From the NCBI GenBank assembly GCA_963749035.1, contig CAVVKW010000004.1:248001-312000 (forward strand): DNA of 64,000 bases, given 5' to 3'. The position numbers were made by a program, and so were the translations under genes. The stretch comes from CAVVKW01 sp963749035. Lineage in GTDB: Bacteria > Verrucomicrobiota > Verrucomicrobiia > Chthoniobacterales > JAATET01. Positions 9,522 through 18,182 of this stretch are shown here, piece after piece (the stretch's first letter is position 1; every line of letters begins with the position of its first letter). The notes under the pieces are model-generated. The model worked only from the letters and a program-made list of their open reading frames with translations. It did not search any database and was not told where the DNA came from.

Positions 9522-12500
9522 ATGAGTGAGGTGATGGAGCTGACGGTGAACGGAAGGCGGCGGGTGGTCGGCGACTGCGCGCTGGAGACGACGTTGCTCG
9601 AGTGGCTGCGGGACGCCGGCCTGACCGGGACGAAGATGGGGTGTTCGGAAGGAGATTGTGGGGCGTGCACGGTTTCGTTGGTCAATTACGACGGAGATGG
9701 GGCGCGTCGGGTGCGCTCGATCAATTCGTGCATCGCGTTGGTTCGAACGTTGGTCGGACGGGAAATTTTGACGGTTGAGGGACTGGCGAAGGATGGAGAA
9801 TTGCATCCGGTTCAGAAAGCGATGGTGGATTGCAACGGATCGCAGTGCGGCTTTTGCACGCCGGGGTTCGTGATGTCGATGTACGAGGGATACGAGCGCG
9901 GCGTGCTGGGCGATGAGGTGGCGGTTGCGGATCAGCTTTGTGGCAATCTTTGTCGTTGCACGGGCTATCGGGCGATCGCGGAGGCGGCTCGGGTGGCGGG
10001 TGAACGGAGGGGGGCGGCGGCAACGAGCGGGCCCGGGGCGGGCGAGCGGAGCGTTCCCGAGGATTTGTCGCTTGAGCGGTTGTTGAAATTGAGGGCGGAG
10101 CGGCCCGGGGCGGTGTTGGTAGCGGGGGCGACCGAGGTGGGAGTCGAAGTGACGAAGCGGTTTCGGCGTTTGCCGGCGGTGATTTCGATCACCGACGTTC
10201 TGGAGCTGCGGCGGTGCGAGCGGACGGAGGCTGGTTGGCGGATCGGGGCGGGGGCCACGTTGACGGAGGTGGAGGATTTTCTGGCGGGTGAGTTGCCGAT
10301 CTTCGGAGAGATGCTGCGGTGGTTCGCGTCGCGACAGATTCGGAACCGGGCGACGCTGGGCGGGAATCTGGTGACGGCCTCGCCGATCGGCGATTCGGCG
10401 CCGGTGCTGCTGGTGCTGGGGGCGCGGGTGGAGTTGCTGAGCGTGCGGGGAAAGCGGGTTGTCGCGCTGGAAGATTTCTTCGTGGGTTACCGGCAGACCG
10501 TGTTGGCGCCGGACGAGGTGATGGTGGCGGTGCTGATCGACGAGGGTGGTCGGGGCGAAGATGAGCGATTTTACAAGGTGTCGAAGCGGCGTGAGATGGA
10601 TATCTCGATCGTGTCGGCGGCGTTTGTCCGGCGCGCCGGGCAGGTGCGGTGTGCGTTCGGCGGGGTGGCGGCCACGCCGGTGGTTCTGACGGTGGACTGG
10701 AGGCCAGGGGACGACCCGGATGGGGTCGCGGAGGAGTTGGATCGACGCTTTCAGCCGCTGACCGACGCTCGTGGTTCCGCGGCATACCGACGAGGGGTCG
10801 TGGCCGATCTCTGGCGGAAGTATTGCGAGAGTGCGGGGGTGATCCCGCCGCATTCGCCGGTGGAGGTCGCTGACGGGGTGGATCCTTCGACCGACCCGCC
10901 GCACGAGTCCGCGGTCGGTCACGTGACGGGGGCGGCGCAATACGTGGACGACATTGCGATGAAGCGCGGGACCTTGACGATGTGGCCGGTCGGCGCGGAA
11001 CACGCGCACGCGAGGGTGTTGAGTTTGGACGTGGACGCGGCGCGGGAGATGCCGGGTGTCGTGGCGGTGCTGACGGCGGCGGACGTGCCGGGGGTTAACG
11101 ACGTGGGTTGCTCGCGACCGGACGAGACGTTGTTTGCGGACAAGCTGGTGGAATTCCACGGTCACTTGCTGGCGGTGATCATCGGAGAGGACGAGGCGGC
11201 GTGCCGGGCGGCGGCGAAAACGGTGGCGGTGGAATACGAAACGCTTCCCGCGTTGGTGACGATCGCACAGGCGCGGGAGGCGGACAGTTTTCACACGGAT
11301 GAGAATTCGATTCGCCGGGGTGACGTCGGGGTGGCGATCGCGGGCGCGAAGCTAACGTTGAGTGGCGAATTTTCGCTGGGGGGGCAGGAACATTTTTACC
11401 TGGAAACGCAGGCGGCCTGGGCGGAGGTGGCGCCGGACGGCGGGATCCACGTCTGTTCCTCGACCCAGCATCCGACTGAGATCCAGATCATCGTGGCGCG
11501 GGTGCTTGGCTTGTCGCGGAACGCGGTGGTCGTGGAGGCACCGCGGATGGGCGGAGGATTCGGTGGAAAAGAGACGCAGGGAAACACGTGGGCGGCGCTG
11601 GCGGCGCTGGGCGCAGTGGTGACGGGGCGTCCGGTGCGCGTGATGCTGGACCGGGATCTGGACGTGAAATTGACGGGTAAGCGGCATCCGTTTTGGTCGA
11701 GCTTCGAGGTTGGCTACGGCGAGGATGGGGTGCTGGCGGGTTTGAGGGTGGAGCTGATTTCCAACGGCGGGTGGTCGTTGGACCTGTCGATGCCGATCGC
11801 GGACCGGGCGTTGTTTCACTTGGACAACGCGTATTACGTGCCGGCGTCGGATTACTCGGCGCGGGTCGCGAAGACGAATCTCGTGTCGAACACGGCGTTC
11901 CGAGGATTTGGCGGGCCGCAGGGGATGCTCGTCGTTGAGGAAATTTTGGATCGCGTCGCGCGGGATCTGGGGCTGGCGCCCGAAGTGGTACGGGAGCGGA
12001 ATCTGTATCGGGGATCGGGCGAGACGAATACGACGCATTACGGTCAGGAGATCGGGGACACGCGGGTGCGGGAAATGTGGACGTCGCTGAAGGGATCGGC
12101 GCGGTTGGCGGAGCGACGGGCGGAGATTGCGGATTGGAATCGTGGCAGTGGGATGCTGAAGCGGGGGATCGCGATGACGCCGGTGAAGTTTGGAATTTCG
12201 TTCACCTATACGCCCTACAATCAGGCCGGGGCGCTGGTGTTGATCTTCGCGGACGGGACGGTGCAGGTGAACCACGGCGGGACGGAGATGGGGCAGGGGT
12301 TGCACACGAAAATTTTGGGGATCGTGACGCGGGAGTTCGGGGTGGAACGCGACCGGGTGCGGATGATGTTCACGCGGACGGACAAGGTGCCGAACACGTC
12401 GGCGACGGCGGCGTCGAGCGGGGCGGATCTCAACGGAGCGGCGGTGGCGGATGCGTGTCGGAAATTACGGGAGCGGATGCGGCCGGTGGTGGCGGAGATG

Positions 12501-13181
12501 GTCGCTGCGAAAGCCGACGGGAAGTTGTCGATGAGCGAGGGTGAGGTCGGATTCGAGGGGGTCGAAAAGCGGGTGAAATTTTCGGAAGTGTGCAACGCGA
12601 TGCACATGCGGCGAGTGTCGTTGTCGGCGACGGGGTTCTATAAAACGCCGGGGATCAAGTGGGACCGGGCGACCGGGAAGGGCCGGCCGTTTGCTTATTT
12701 TGCTGGCGGCGTGGCGGTCAGCGAAGTGGAGGTCGATGGTCGGACGGGGATGCATCGCGTGCTGCGGACCGACATCTTGCACGACGTGGGGGATTCGTTG
12801 AACGCTCGGGTGGACCGGGGTCAGATCGAGGGCGGATTCGTGCAGGGGATGGGCTGGCTGACGCGGGAGGAACTCAAGTGGGACGGTGACGGGAAGCTGT
12901 TGACGAGTGGCGCGAGCACTTACGCGATCCCGGCGTTTTCGGACCGGCCGGAGGATTTCCGCGTGACGTTGCTGCCGAAGGCGACGAATGAAGGAACGAT
13001 CGGCGGGAGTAAGGCGGTGGGCGAGCCGCCGTTGATGCTGGCGATCTCGGTGCGGGAGGCGATCCGGGACGCGGTGGCGGCGTTTGGTGACGTGGAAGTC
13101 GGGGTGGAATTGGCTTCGCCGGCGAGCGTCGAGGCGATCTGGTGGGCGGTGCAGCGGCGGCGGAAGACTGGACAGGATTAA
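9522..13181 (+). CDS. xdh: Xanthine dehydrogenase, single-chain (2Fe-2S, FAD and molybdopterin domains fused)
   Basis: A 1219-residue polypeptide carrying the three parts that many bacteria split into XdhA and XdhB. The plant-type ferredoxin domain has C41, C46, C49 and C70; the second 2Fe-2S domain has C109, C112, C144 and C146 (CGFC...LCRC). An FAD domain follows (LVAGATEVGVEVTKRF, RNRATLGGNL, ~195-440). The molybdenum-cofactor domain begins near residue 470 and shows PRMGGGFGGKE, AFRGFGGPQG and the catalytic-base region GGSKAVGEPPLML near the C-terminus. It oxidises hypoxanthine and xanthine to urate with NAD+. Start ATG 9522 directly precedes the ferredoxin fold and follows allC by 28 bp. 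Adenine deaminase, which makes hypoxanthine, follows by 21 bp. Confidence 0.93.
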   Translation: MSEVMELTVNGRRRVVGDCALETTLLEWLRDAGLTGTKMGCSEGDCGACTVSLVNYDGDGARRVRSINSCIALVRTLVGREILTVEGLAKDGELHPVQKAMVDCNGSQCGFCTPGFVMSMYEGYERGVLGDEVAVADQLCGNLCRCTGYRAIAEAARVAGERRGAAATSGPGAGERSVPEDLSLERLLKLRAERPGAVLVAGATEVGVEVTKRFRRLPAVISITDVLELRRCERTEAGWRIGAGATLTEVEDFLAGELPIFGEMLRWFASRQIRNRATLGGNLVTASPIGDSAPVLLVLGARVELLSVRGKRVVALEDFFVGYRQTVLAPDEVMVAVLIDEGGRGEDERFYKVSKRREMDISIVSAAFVRRAGQVRCAFGGVAATPVVLTVDWRPGDDPDGVAEELDRRFQPLTDARGSAAYRRGVVADLWRKYCESAGVIPPHSPVEVADGVDPSTDPPHESAVGHVTGAAQYVDDIAMKRGTLTMWPVGAEHAHARVLSLDVDAAREMPGVVAVLTAADVPGVNDVGCSRPDETLFADKLVEFHGHLLAVIIGEDEAACRAAAKTVAVEYETLPALVTIAQAREADSFHTDENSIRRGDVGVAIAGAKLTLSGEFSLGGQEHFYLETQAAWAEVAPDGGIHVCSSTQHPTEIQIIVARVLGLSRNAVVVEAPRMGGGFGGKETQGNTWAALAALGAVVTGRPVRVMLDRDLDVKLTGKRHPFWSSFEVGYGEDGVLAGLRVELISNGGWSLDLSMPIADRALFHLDNAYYVPASDYSARVAKTNLVSNTAFRGFGGPQGMLVVEEILDRVARDLGLAPEVVRERNLYRGSGETNTTHYGQEIGDTRVREMWTSLKGSARLAERRAEIADWNRGSGMLKRGIAMTPVKFGISFTYTPYNQAGALVLIFADGTVQVNHGGTEMGQGLHTKILGIVTREFGVERDRVRMMFTRTDKVPNTSATAASSGADLNGAAVADACRKLRERMRPVVAEMVAAKADGKLSMSEGEVGFEGVEKRVKFSEVCNAMHMRRVSLSATGFYKTPGIKWDRATGKGRPFAYFAGGVAVSEVEVDGRTGMHRVLRTDILHDVGDSLNARVDRGQIEGGFVQGMGWLTREELKWDGDGKLLTSGASTYAIPAFSDRPEDFRVTLLPKATNEGTIGGSKAVGEPPLMLAISVREAIRDAVAAFGDVEVGVELASPASVEAIWWAVQRRRKTGQD

Positions 13182-13198
13182 CAGGATTTAGAGGATTT
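13172..13198 (+). repeat. Three tandem 9-bp units over the xdh stop codon
   Basis: Three adjacent near-identical nonamers, acaggatta, acaggattt and agaggattt, cover the last codons of xdh, its stop and the leader of the adenine deaminase gene. They supply no obvious hairpin. Similar ACAGGATT tandems are, from memory, scattered in unrelated bacterial genomes. Confidence 0.8.
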
Positions 13199-13202
13199 TT
13201 TG

Positions 13203-14810
13203 ATGAAGGTGATTTCGGGGCAGTTGGTGGATTTGTTTTCGCGGGAGATTTATCCGGCGGCGGTGACGATTTTTGGGGGGAAGATTACGGCGATCGCGAG
13301 GGTCGAGGAGGCACCGGAGGGCTTCCTGATACCGGGATTCGTGGACGCGCACGTTCACGTGGAAAGTTCCATGCTGCCGCCGTGCGAGTTTGCGCGGATT
13401 GCGGTGCGGCACGGGACGGTGGCGACGGTGAGCGATCCGCACGAGATCGCGAACGTTCTCGGGGTGGAGGGGGTTGAGTTTATGCTGAACGAGGCGAAGC
13501 GGACGCCGTTCAAGTTTTGTGTTGGGGCGCCGAGTTGCGTTCCGGCGACGACGTTTGAGACGGCGGGGGGCGAGATTGACGTGGCCGGTGTCGAGGGCCT
13601 GCTCGCGCGGGAAGACGTGGGGTATCTGAGCGAGGTGATGAATTGGCCGGGGGTGCTGGGCGGAGATCCGGGGATGCTGGCTAAAATCGCGGCGGCCAAG
13701 GCGGTCGGGAAACGGGTTGACGGTCATGCTCCCGGGCTGCGCGGCGAGGACGCGAAGCGATACGCCGCGGCGGGCATCGAGACGGATCACGAGTGTTTCA
13801 CGCTGGAGGAGGCGATCGACAAGATCGATGCGGGGATGCTCATCGCCATTCGCGAAGGATCGGCGGCCAAGAATTTTGCGGCGCTCGAGCCTTTGTTGAA
13901 GAGTCACCCCGAGAGCTGTCTGTTGTGTAGTGACGACGTCCATCCGAACGCATTGGTGAAGGGGCACGTCGATCGACTCGTGGCGCGGGCGGTGGCGGGT
14001 GGCGCGGACGTGTTTGACGTCCTGACGGCCGCGTGTCGGAGGCCGGTCGAACACTACGGGTTGTCGGTCGGGATGCTGCGGGTCGGAGATGCGGCGGACT
14101 TCGCGGTGGTCGAGGATCTGACGGATTTCCGGGTGCGCGAAACCTGGATCGACGGGGAGTGCGTGGCGCGGAACGGCAAGTCTTCGATCGAACACCTGGA
14201 AGTGGGCGAGGTGGTGAATCGCTTCGTCTCGCGAGAGGTCGGGGCGGAAGAGTTGGGGGCAGATGCGAGCGGTCTGGTGAACGTGATCGAGGCGCGCGAG
14301 GGTCAGTTGGTGACCGGGGCGGCGGTCGCCGATGTAGGGGATGCGGACGTCTTGAAGATCGTGGTTGTCAATCGTTACGAAGATGCTGCTCCCGCGATCG
14401 GGTTCGTGCGCGGCTTCGGTTTGAAGCGCGGAGCGATCGCGAGTTCGGTGGCGCACGATTCGCACAACGTCGTCGCGGTCGGGACGACGGACGCGGAGCT
14501 GGCGCGGGCGATTAACGCGATCATGGATGCGCGAGGCGGCGTTTGTGCCGTGGAGGGGGAGGATATGGTGGTTTTGCCGTTGGCGATCGCGGGATTGATG
14601 GCGACGGGGGATGGAGACGAGGTCGCGGCGAGATACGAGCGGGTGGCGGATTTCGCGACGGAGCGGCTGGGAGCGACGTTGGGCGATCCGTTCATGACGC
14701 TTTCGTTCATGGCACTGCTGGTGATTCCGGACTTGAAGATGAGCGACCGAGGGTTGTTTTCGGGGGCGGAGTTTGAGTTTCGCGACGTGGGTGCGCGTGG
14801 CTCCCAATAA
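13203..14810 (+). CDS. ade: Adenine deaminase
   Basis: A 535-residue amidohydrolase-superfamily protein of the usual adenine deaminase (AdeC) size. Metal-binding and catalytic motifs seen are DAHVHVESS (near residue 50), SDPHEIANV, DGHAPGL, TDHECFTLEEA and CSDDVHPNAL, followed by the C-terminal family block VAHDSHNVVAVG. It converts adenine to hypoxanthine and ammonia in the cytoplasm, using a binuclear Mn/Fe site. The product feeds the xanthine dehydrogenase encoded 21 bp upstream, so allE-allC-xdh-ade is most likely one operon for purine nitrogen use. A TTG at 13200 precedes the ATG; ATG 13203 is preferred. Confidence 0.93.
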   Translation: MKVISGQLVDLFSREIYPAAVTIFGGKITAIARVEEAPEGFLIPGFVDAHVHVESSMLPPCEFARIAVRHGTVATVSDPHEIANVLGVEGVEFMLNEAKRTPFKFCVGAPSCVPATTFETAGGEIDVAGVEGLLAREDVGYLSEVMNWPGVLGGDPGMLAKIAAAKAVGKRVDGHAPGLRGEDAKRYAAAGIETDHECFTLEEAIDKIDAGMLIAIREGSAAKNFAALEPLLKSHPESCLLCSDDVHPNALVKGHVDRLVARAVAGGADVFDVLTAACRRPVEHYGLSVGMLRVGDAADFAVVEDLTDFRVRETWIDGECVARNGKSSIEHLEVGEVVNRFVSREVGAEELGADASGLVNVIEAREGQLVTGAAVADVGDADVLKIVVVNRYEDAAPAIGFVRGFGLKRGAIASSVAHDSHNVVAVGTTDAELARAINAIMDARGGVCAVEGEDMVVLPLAIAGLMATGDGDEVAARYERVADFATERLGATLGDPFMTLSFMALLVIPDLKMSDRGLFSGAEFEFRDVGARGSQ

Positions 14811-14850
14811 TTTGCGGAGGGGTTAACCTATTTGCGAAGGGGTCAACCTC
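14811..14850 (+). repeat. Tandem 20-bp repeat downstream of ade
   Basis: Two head-to-tail 20-bp units (14811-14830 and 14831-14850) share 17 of 20 bases; each contains TTTGCG, a purine run AGGGGT and AACCT. They start right after the adenine deaminase stop. No U-tract follows, so this is not a simple terminator. The remaining ~120 bp to the end of the convergent ABC transporter gene contain nothing I can name. Confidence 0.7.
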
Positions 14851-14970
14851 CCGCGCAACGTCTTCGCCGAGGTGGGGGATCGCTATCACTCCGTGCCTCC
14901 AGCGCGAGCGGGCTGACGGGTCAGTTGGCCGAATCGGGTAGGTTTCTCGGCGCGGGCGTGGGTCTTTGAG

Positions 14971-16776
14971 TCAGGCGGGATTCGGGGCGGGGTCGGAAAA
15001 TTGCATCTCTGCGATGCGGCGATAGTGGCCTTCGGGTTGGGCGAGCAGTTCGTCGTGGGTCCCGGATTCGAGGACGGTGCCGTCTTCAATGACGTAGATG
15101 CGGTCGACTTGGCGAATGGTGGCGAGACGGTGCGCGATAATGACAGCGGTGCGATTGGCAAGGAGCCGCGAGAGGCCCTGCTGAATGAGACCCTCGCTCT
15201 CCGAGTCGAGTGCGCTGGTGGCTTCGTCGAGGATGAGGATGGCGGGATCCTTGAGGAGGGCTCGGGCGATGGCGATCCGCTGGCGTTGGCCGCCGGAGAG
15301 TTTGACGCCGCGCTCGCCGACGAGGGTGGCGTAGCCTTCGGGAAACTTCTCGATGAAATCGTGGCAGGCCGCTTCGCGTGATGCGGCGATGACCTCATCG
15401 GTGGTCGCGGTCGGGCGTCCGTAGCGGATATTTTCTTCAATGGTGCCGCCAAAGAGCAGAACTTCCTGCGGGACGATGGCCATCTGCGAGCGAAGGTCCT
15501 GAAGGGCAAAATCCGTGAGCGGTTTTCCGTCGATCCGAATGGTGCCGCCGCGCGGTTCGTGGAAGCGGAGCAGGAGGGAAACGATGGTCGATTTCCCCGC
15601 ACCGCTTGGGCCGACGAGCGCAATTTTTTCGCCCGCTTTGGCGTGCAGTGAGAGGTCGCGGAGGACGGAGGTGTCGGGGCGGGATGGGTAGTGGAATTGA
15701 ACGTGGTCGAACTCGATGTCGCCGGCAACTCGCGCGTCCGTCGGGAGACGTTCGTTGTCGGGAAGAATCTCCGGCGTTTCCTGGAGCAACTCGCGGACGC
15801 GCTCGGTGGCCCCGAGGGTTTTCTGGACGTGACTGAAGACGTCGGCGAACGAGGCGACCGAGCCGCCGACGAAGGTGGTGTAGAGGATGAAGCGTGTGAA
15901 TTCGCCGAAGGTGAGCGCGCCGGCTTGCATGAGGTGGGCCCCATACCAAAAGACGACGACGATGGAGCCGAAGATTCCAAAGATGATGAAGGAGACCATG
16001 AGCGCGCGGAGACGAGCGGTGCGGAGGATGACGCGGAGGAAGGCGGCGAGCTCGTCGGCGTAGCGGCGGCGTTCGAACGATTCGTTTCCGAAAGCTTTGA
16101 CGTTGGCGATGCCTTGCAGGCTTTCTTCCACGACGGTGACGCTGTCAGCCATGCGGTCCTGAGCTTCCCGCGAATGTCGGCGGATTCGGCGACCGAACAG
16201 AATCGCCACGAGGATGAGCACGGGGAAGGTGCAGATCATGAGCCCGGTGAGGCGCAGTGAGGTGAACGCGACGAGGGTGACGCCGCCGGTCATGAGCAGA
16301 CACTGCCGCAGAAATTGCGGCGTGGTCATGGTGAGCGTGTCTTGAAGGAGCGTGAGGTCGGTGGTGAGTCGGCTGGAGAGTTCGCCGACGCGGCGCTGAG
16401 CAAAGAAGTCCATCGGGAGGCCGATCAGACGTCCGAAGATGGCTCGGCGGAGATCGACCGTCGCTGCCTCCCCGCAACTGTAGAATCCGTAGGTTGAGAA
16501 GAACGAGAAGATGGCCTGGATCGCGAGCGTGACGAGGAGGACGAGAGCGACGGAGTTGATGTCGGTCGTCCAGTCGTCGCCAACGGCGTTGCCGCTTGCG
16601 GCGTCGAGCAGGAGGCCGGTCAGGTAGGGGAACGAGAGTCCGAATCCGGTGGCGATGACGAGGGATGCAATGGCGACCGAAAAGCGGAGGCGATAGGGCG
16701 AGAGGTATCGGAAGACGCCCGCGGCTCGGCGGAGGGAGTCGACGCGGGACGGGCCGGTCGGCGGTTGGTCAGACAT
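14971..16776 (-). CDS. MsbA-like ABC exporter (fused membrane and ATPase domains)
   Basis: A 601-residue half-transporter. The N-terminal ~320 residues hold six hydrophobic segments of the ABC type-IV exporter fold; the C-terminal ATPase has Walker A GPSGAGKST, a Q-loop (AIVPQEVLLF), signature LSGGQRQR, Walker B ILILDEATSALD and the H-loop IAHRLATI. The best family match is lipid A/multidrug exporters of the MsbA/BmrA group; the actual cargo is not deducible. Its start overlaps the end of the upstream glycosyltransferase by 8 bp, so both are co-translated, which favours a glycolipid or secondary metabolite as cargo (inference). Confidence 0.88.
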   Translation of the reverse strand: MSDQPPTGPSRVDSLRRAAGVFRYLSPYRLRFSVAIASLVIATGFGLSFPYLTGLLLDAASGNAVGDDWTTDINSVALVLLVTLAIQAIFSFFSTYGFYSCGEAATVDLRRAIFGRLIGLPMDFFAQRRVGELSSRLTTDLTLLQDTLTMTTPQFLRQCLLMTGGVTLVAFTSLRLTGLMICTFPVLILVAILFGRRIRRHSREAQDRMADSVTVVEESLQGIANVKAFGNESFERRRYADELAAFLRVILRTARLRALMVSFIIFGIFGSIVVVFWYGAHLMQAGALTFGEFTRFILYTTFVGGSVASFADVFSHVQKTLGATERVRELLQETPEILPDNERLPTDARVAGDIEFDHVQFHYPSRPDTSVLRDLSLHAKAGEKIALVGPSGAGKSTIVSLLLRFHEPRGGTIRIDGKPLTDFALQDLRSQMAIVPQEVLLFGGTIEENIRYGRPTATTDEVIAASREAACHDFIEKFPEGYATLVGERGVKLSGGQRQRIAIARALLKDPAILILDEATSALDSESEGLIQQGLSRLLANRTAVIIAHRLATIRQVDRIYVIEDGTVLESGTHDELLAQPEGHYRRIAEMQFSDPAPNPA

Positions 16777-18046
16777 GCGGAGTTTCGGGAAGGCTGGTCG
16801 GGGGTGGGGTTGGGTGGCTGGCGATGAGGCTTTCGAGAGCGTCGAGAGAGGTGGCGAGATCGGTGCGGGGATGGATTTGGTCGGCGTAACTTTTTGTTTC
16901 GATCGAATCGAGTCTTTTTAGGGCTTGCGCGAGGGAGGTCGGGGAAAATTTGCGGCGCGGAATGACGGTCGCAACGCCGAGCTTTCGCAGACGTTCGGCG
17001 TTATCAGGCTGGTCGAATCCAAACGGGATCACGACCGAAGGGATGCCCCAGCGGAGGGCTTCGGCGCAAGTGCCGATACCGCCTTGGTGGATCAGGCCAG
17101 CGGAGCGGGGCAGAACGCGGTCGAGAGGGGCGTAATCGACGCAGAGGACTGAGTCCGGCGGGTCGGGCGGGTGAGGGTTGCTCCCGGTGAGAAGGATGGC
17201 ACGCCGACCGAGATCGGTGGCGACCGATGCGGCGGTGGCGTAGAAATCCTTGGCGATGTGAACGACGGATGATCCGAGGGTGAAGACGAGCGGGGGGGCG
17301 CCCTGATCGAAAAATTGATCCAGCGTTTCCTGGATCGCGGGTGCGATGGGTTGCTCGAAGAAGGGGAAACCGGTCTGGATCGTCTGGGCTGGCCAGTCGG
17401 ATTGGGGGGCAGCGAGGAACTGCGGGAACAGGGCGAGGGTCAGGAGCGGTGAGTGTTTCGCGTCGAAAATGGCGCTGGCTTTGATGGGGTGCCCGAGCTC
17501 GCGGCTGAAGGCAGCGAGGCGAGCACCCCAGCGGCGGGTGACGAATCGACCCAGGGCGTAGGTCAAGCGGTAGGGAAATCGTCCGAGGTGACGCAGTGGA
17601 TAAAGTCCGGGAACGGGAGCAAGGACGCACGGATCCTCGGCGGAAAGGAACGAGGTCGGAGCGAGGATGGCATTGGCCCACGGGATGCTGAGCTCGGCGG
17701 CGACGAGCGGTGCGACGTAAAGAAGCTCGCCGACGACCAGGAGGTCAGCCCGTTCACTGGCGGCGAGGAGATCCGCGTAAGTCTCGCGAACGTTGGGAAA
17801 GACCTGCTCGCGCATGAGGCGGGCGGGGCCGCGGGTGGGGTGAAACAACCGTTCGACGAGAGCTGGCTCGAAAGCGAACTTTGGACGAATGGGTTGGAAT
17901 TCGAATGCGCGGTCGGTGACGTATTCTTCAAAACACTCCGACGTCGCGATGACGGGGTGGTGCCCGCGGTCGGCGGCGGCCCGGGCAAGCGCGAGAAGCG
18001 GATGCAGGTCGCCCAGCGAGCCGAGGGACGCGAAGACGATGCGCAT
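16769..18046 (-). CDS. Glycosyltransferase, GT1/MGT family
   Basis: About 425 residues from the ATG at 18046; the frame stays open upstream but only this start gives the normal family N-terminus MRIVFASLGSLGDLHP. The C-terminal nucleotide-sugar signature is present: LIHQGGIGTCAEALRWGIPS followed by FGFDQPDNAERL, typical for UGT-like and rhamnosyl/macrolide glycosyltransferases. It transfers a sugar from an activated nucleotide donor to a small hydrophobic or lipid acceptor. It is the first gene of a two-gene unit with an MsbA-like exporter, so made and exported glycolipid is a reasonable guess. Confidence 0.82.
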   Translation of the reverse strand: MRIVFASLGSLGDLHPLLALARAAADRGHHPVIATSECFEEYVTDRAFEFQPIRPKFAFEPALVERLFHPTRGPARLMREQVFPNVRETYADLLAASERADLLVVGELLYVAPLVAAELSIPWANAILAPTSFLSAEDPCVLAPVPGLYPLRHLGRFPYRLTYALGRFVTRRWGARLAAFSRELGHPIKASAIFDAKHSPLLTLALFPQFLAAPQSDWPAQTIQTGFPFFEQPIAPAIQETLDQFFDQGAPPLVFTLGSSVVHIAKDFYATAASVATDLGRRAILLTGSNPHPPDPPDSVLCVDYAPLDRVLPRSAGLIHQGGIGTCAEALRWGIPSVVIPFGFDQPDNAERLRKLGVATVIPRRKFSPTSLAQALKRLDSIETKSYADQIHPRTDLATSLDALESLIASHPTPPPTSLPETPHV

Positions 18047-18182
18047 AGACGTGACAAGGTGGACGCTAGAAAAGAAGGGGGCGAGGGAATTGCGGTGTTT
18101 TCGAAACAGGGGTGTGCTGATTGGCACTGGCCTGGGGCTTCGCGGGTGACGTCGACCTGAGAGCTCTGGTAGGCTCCGGGGA

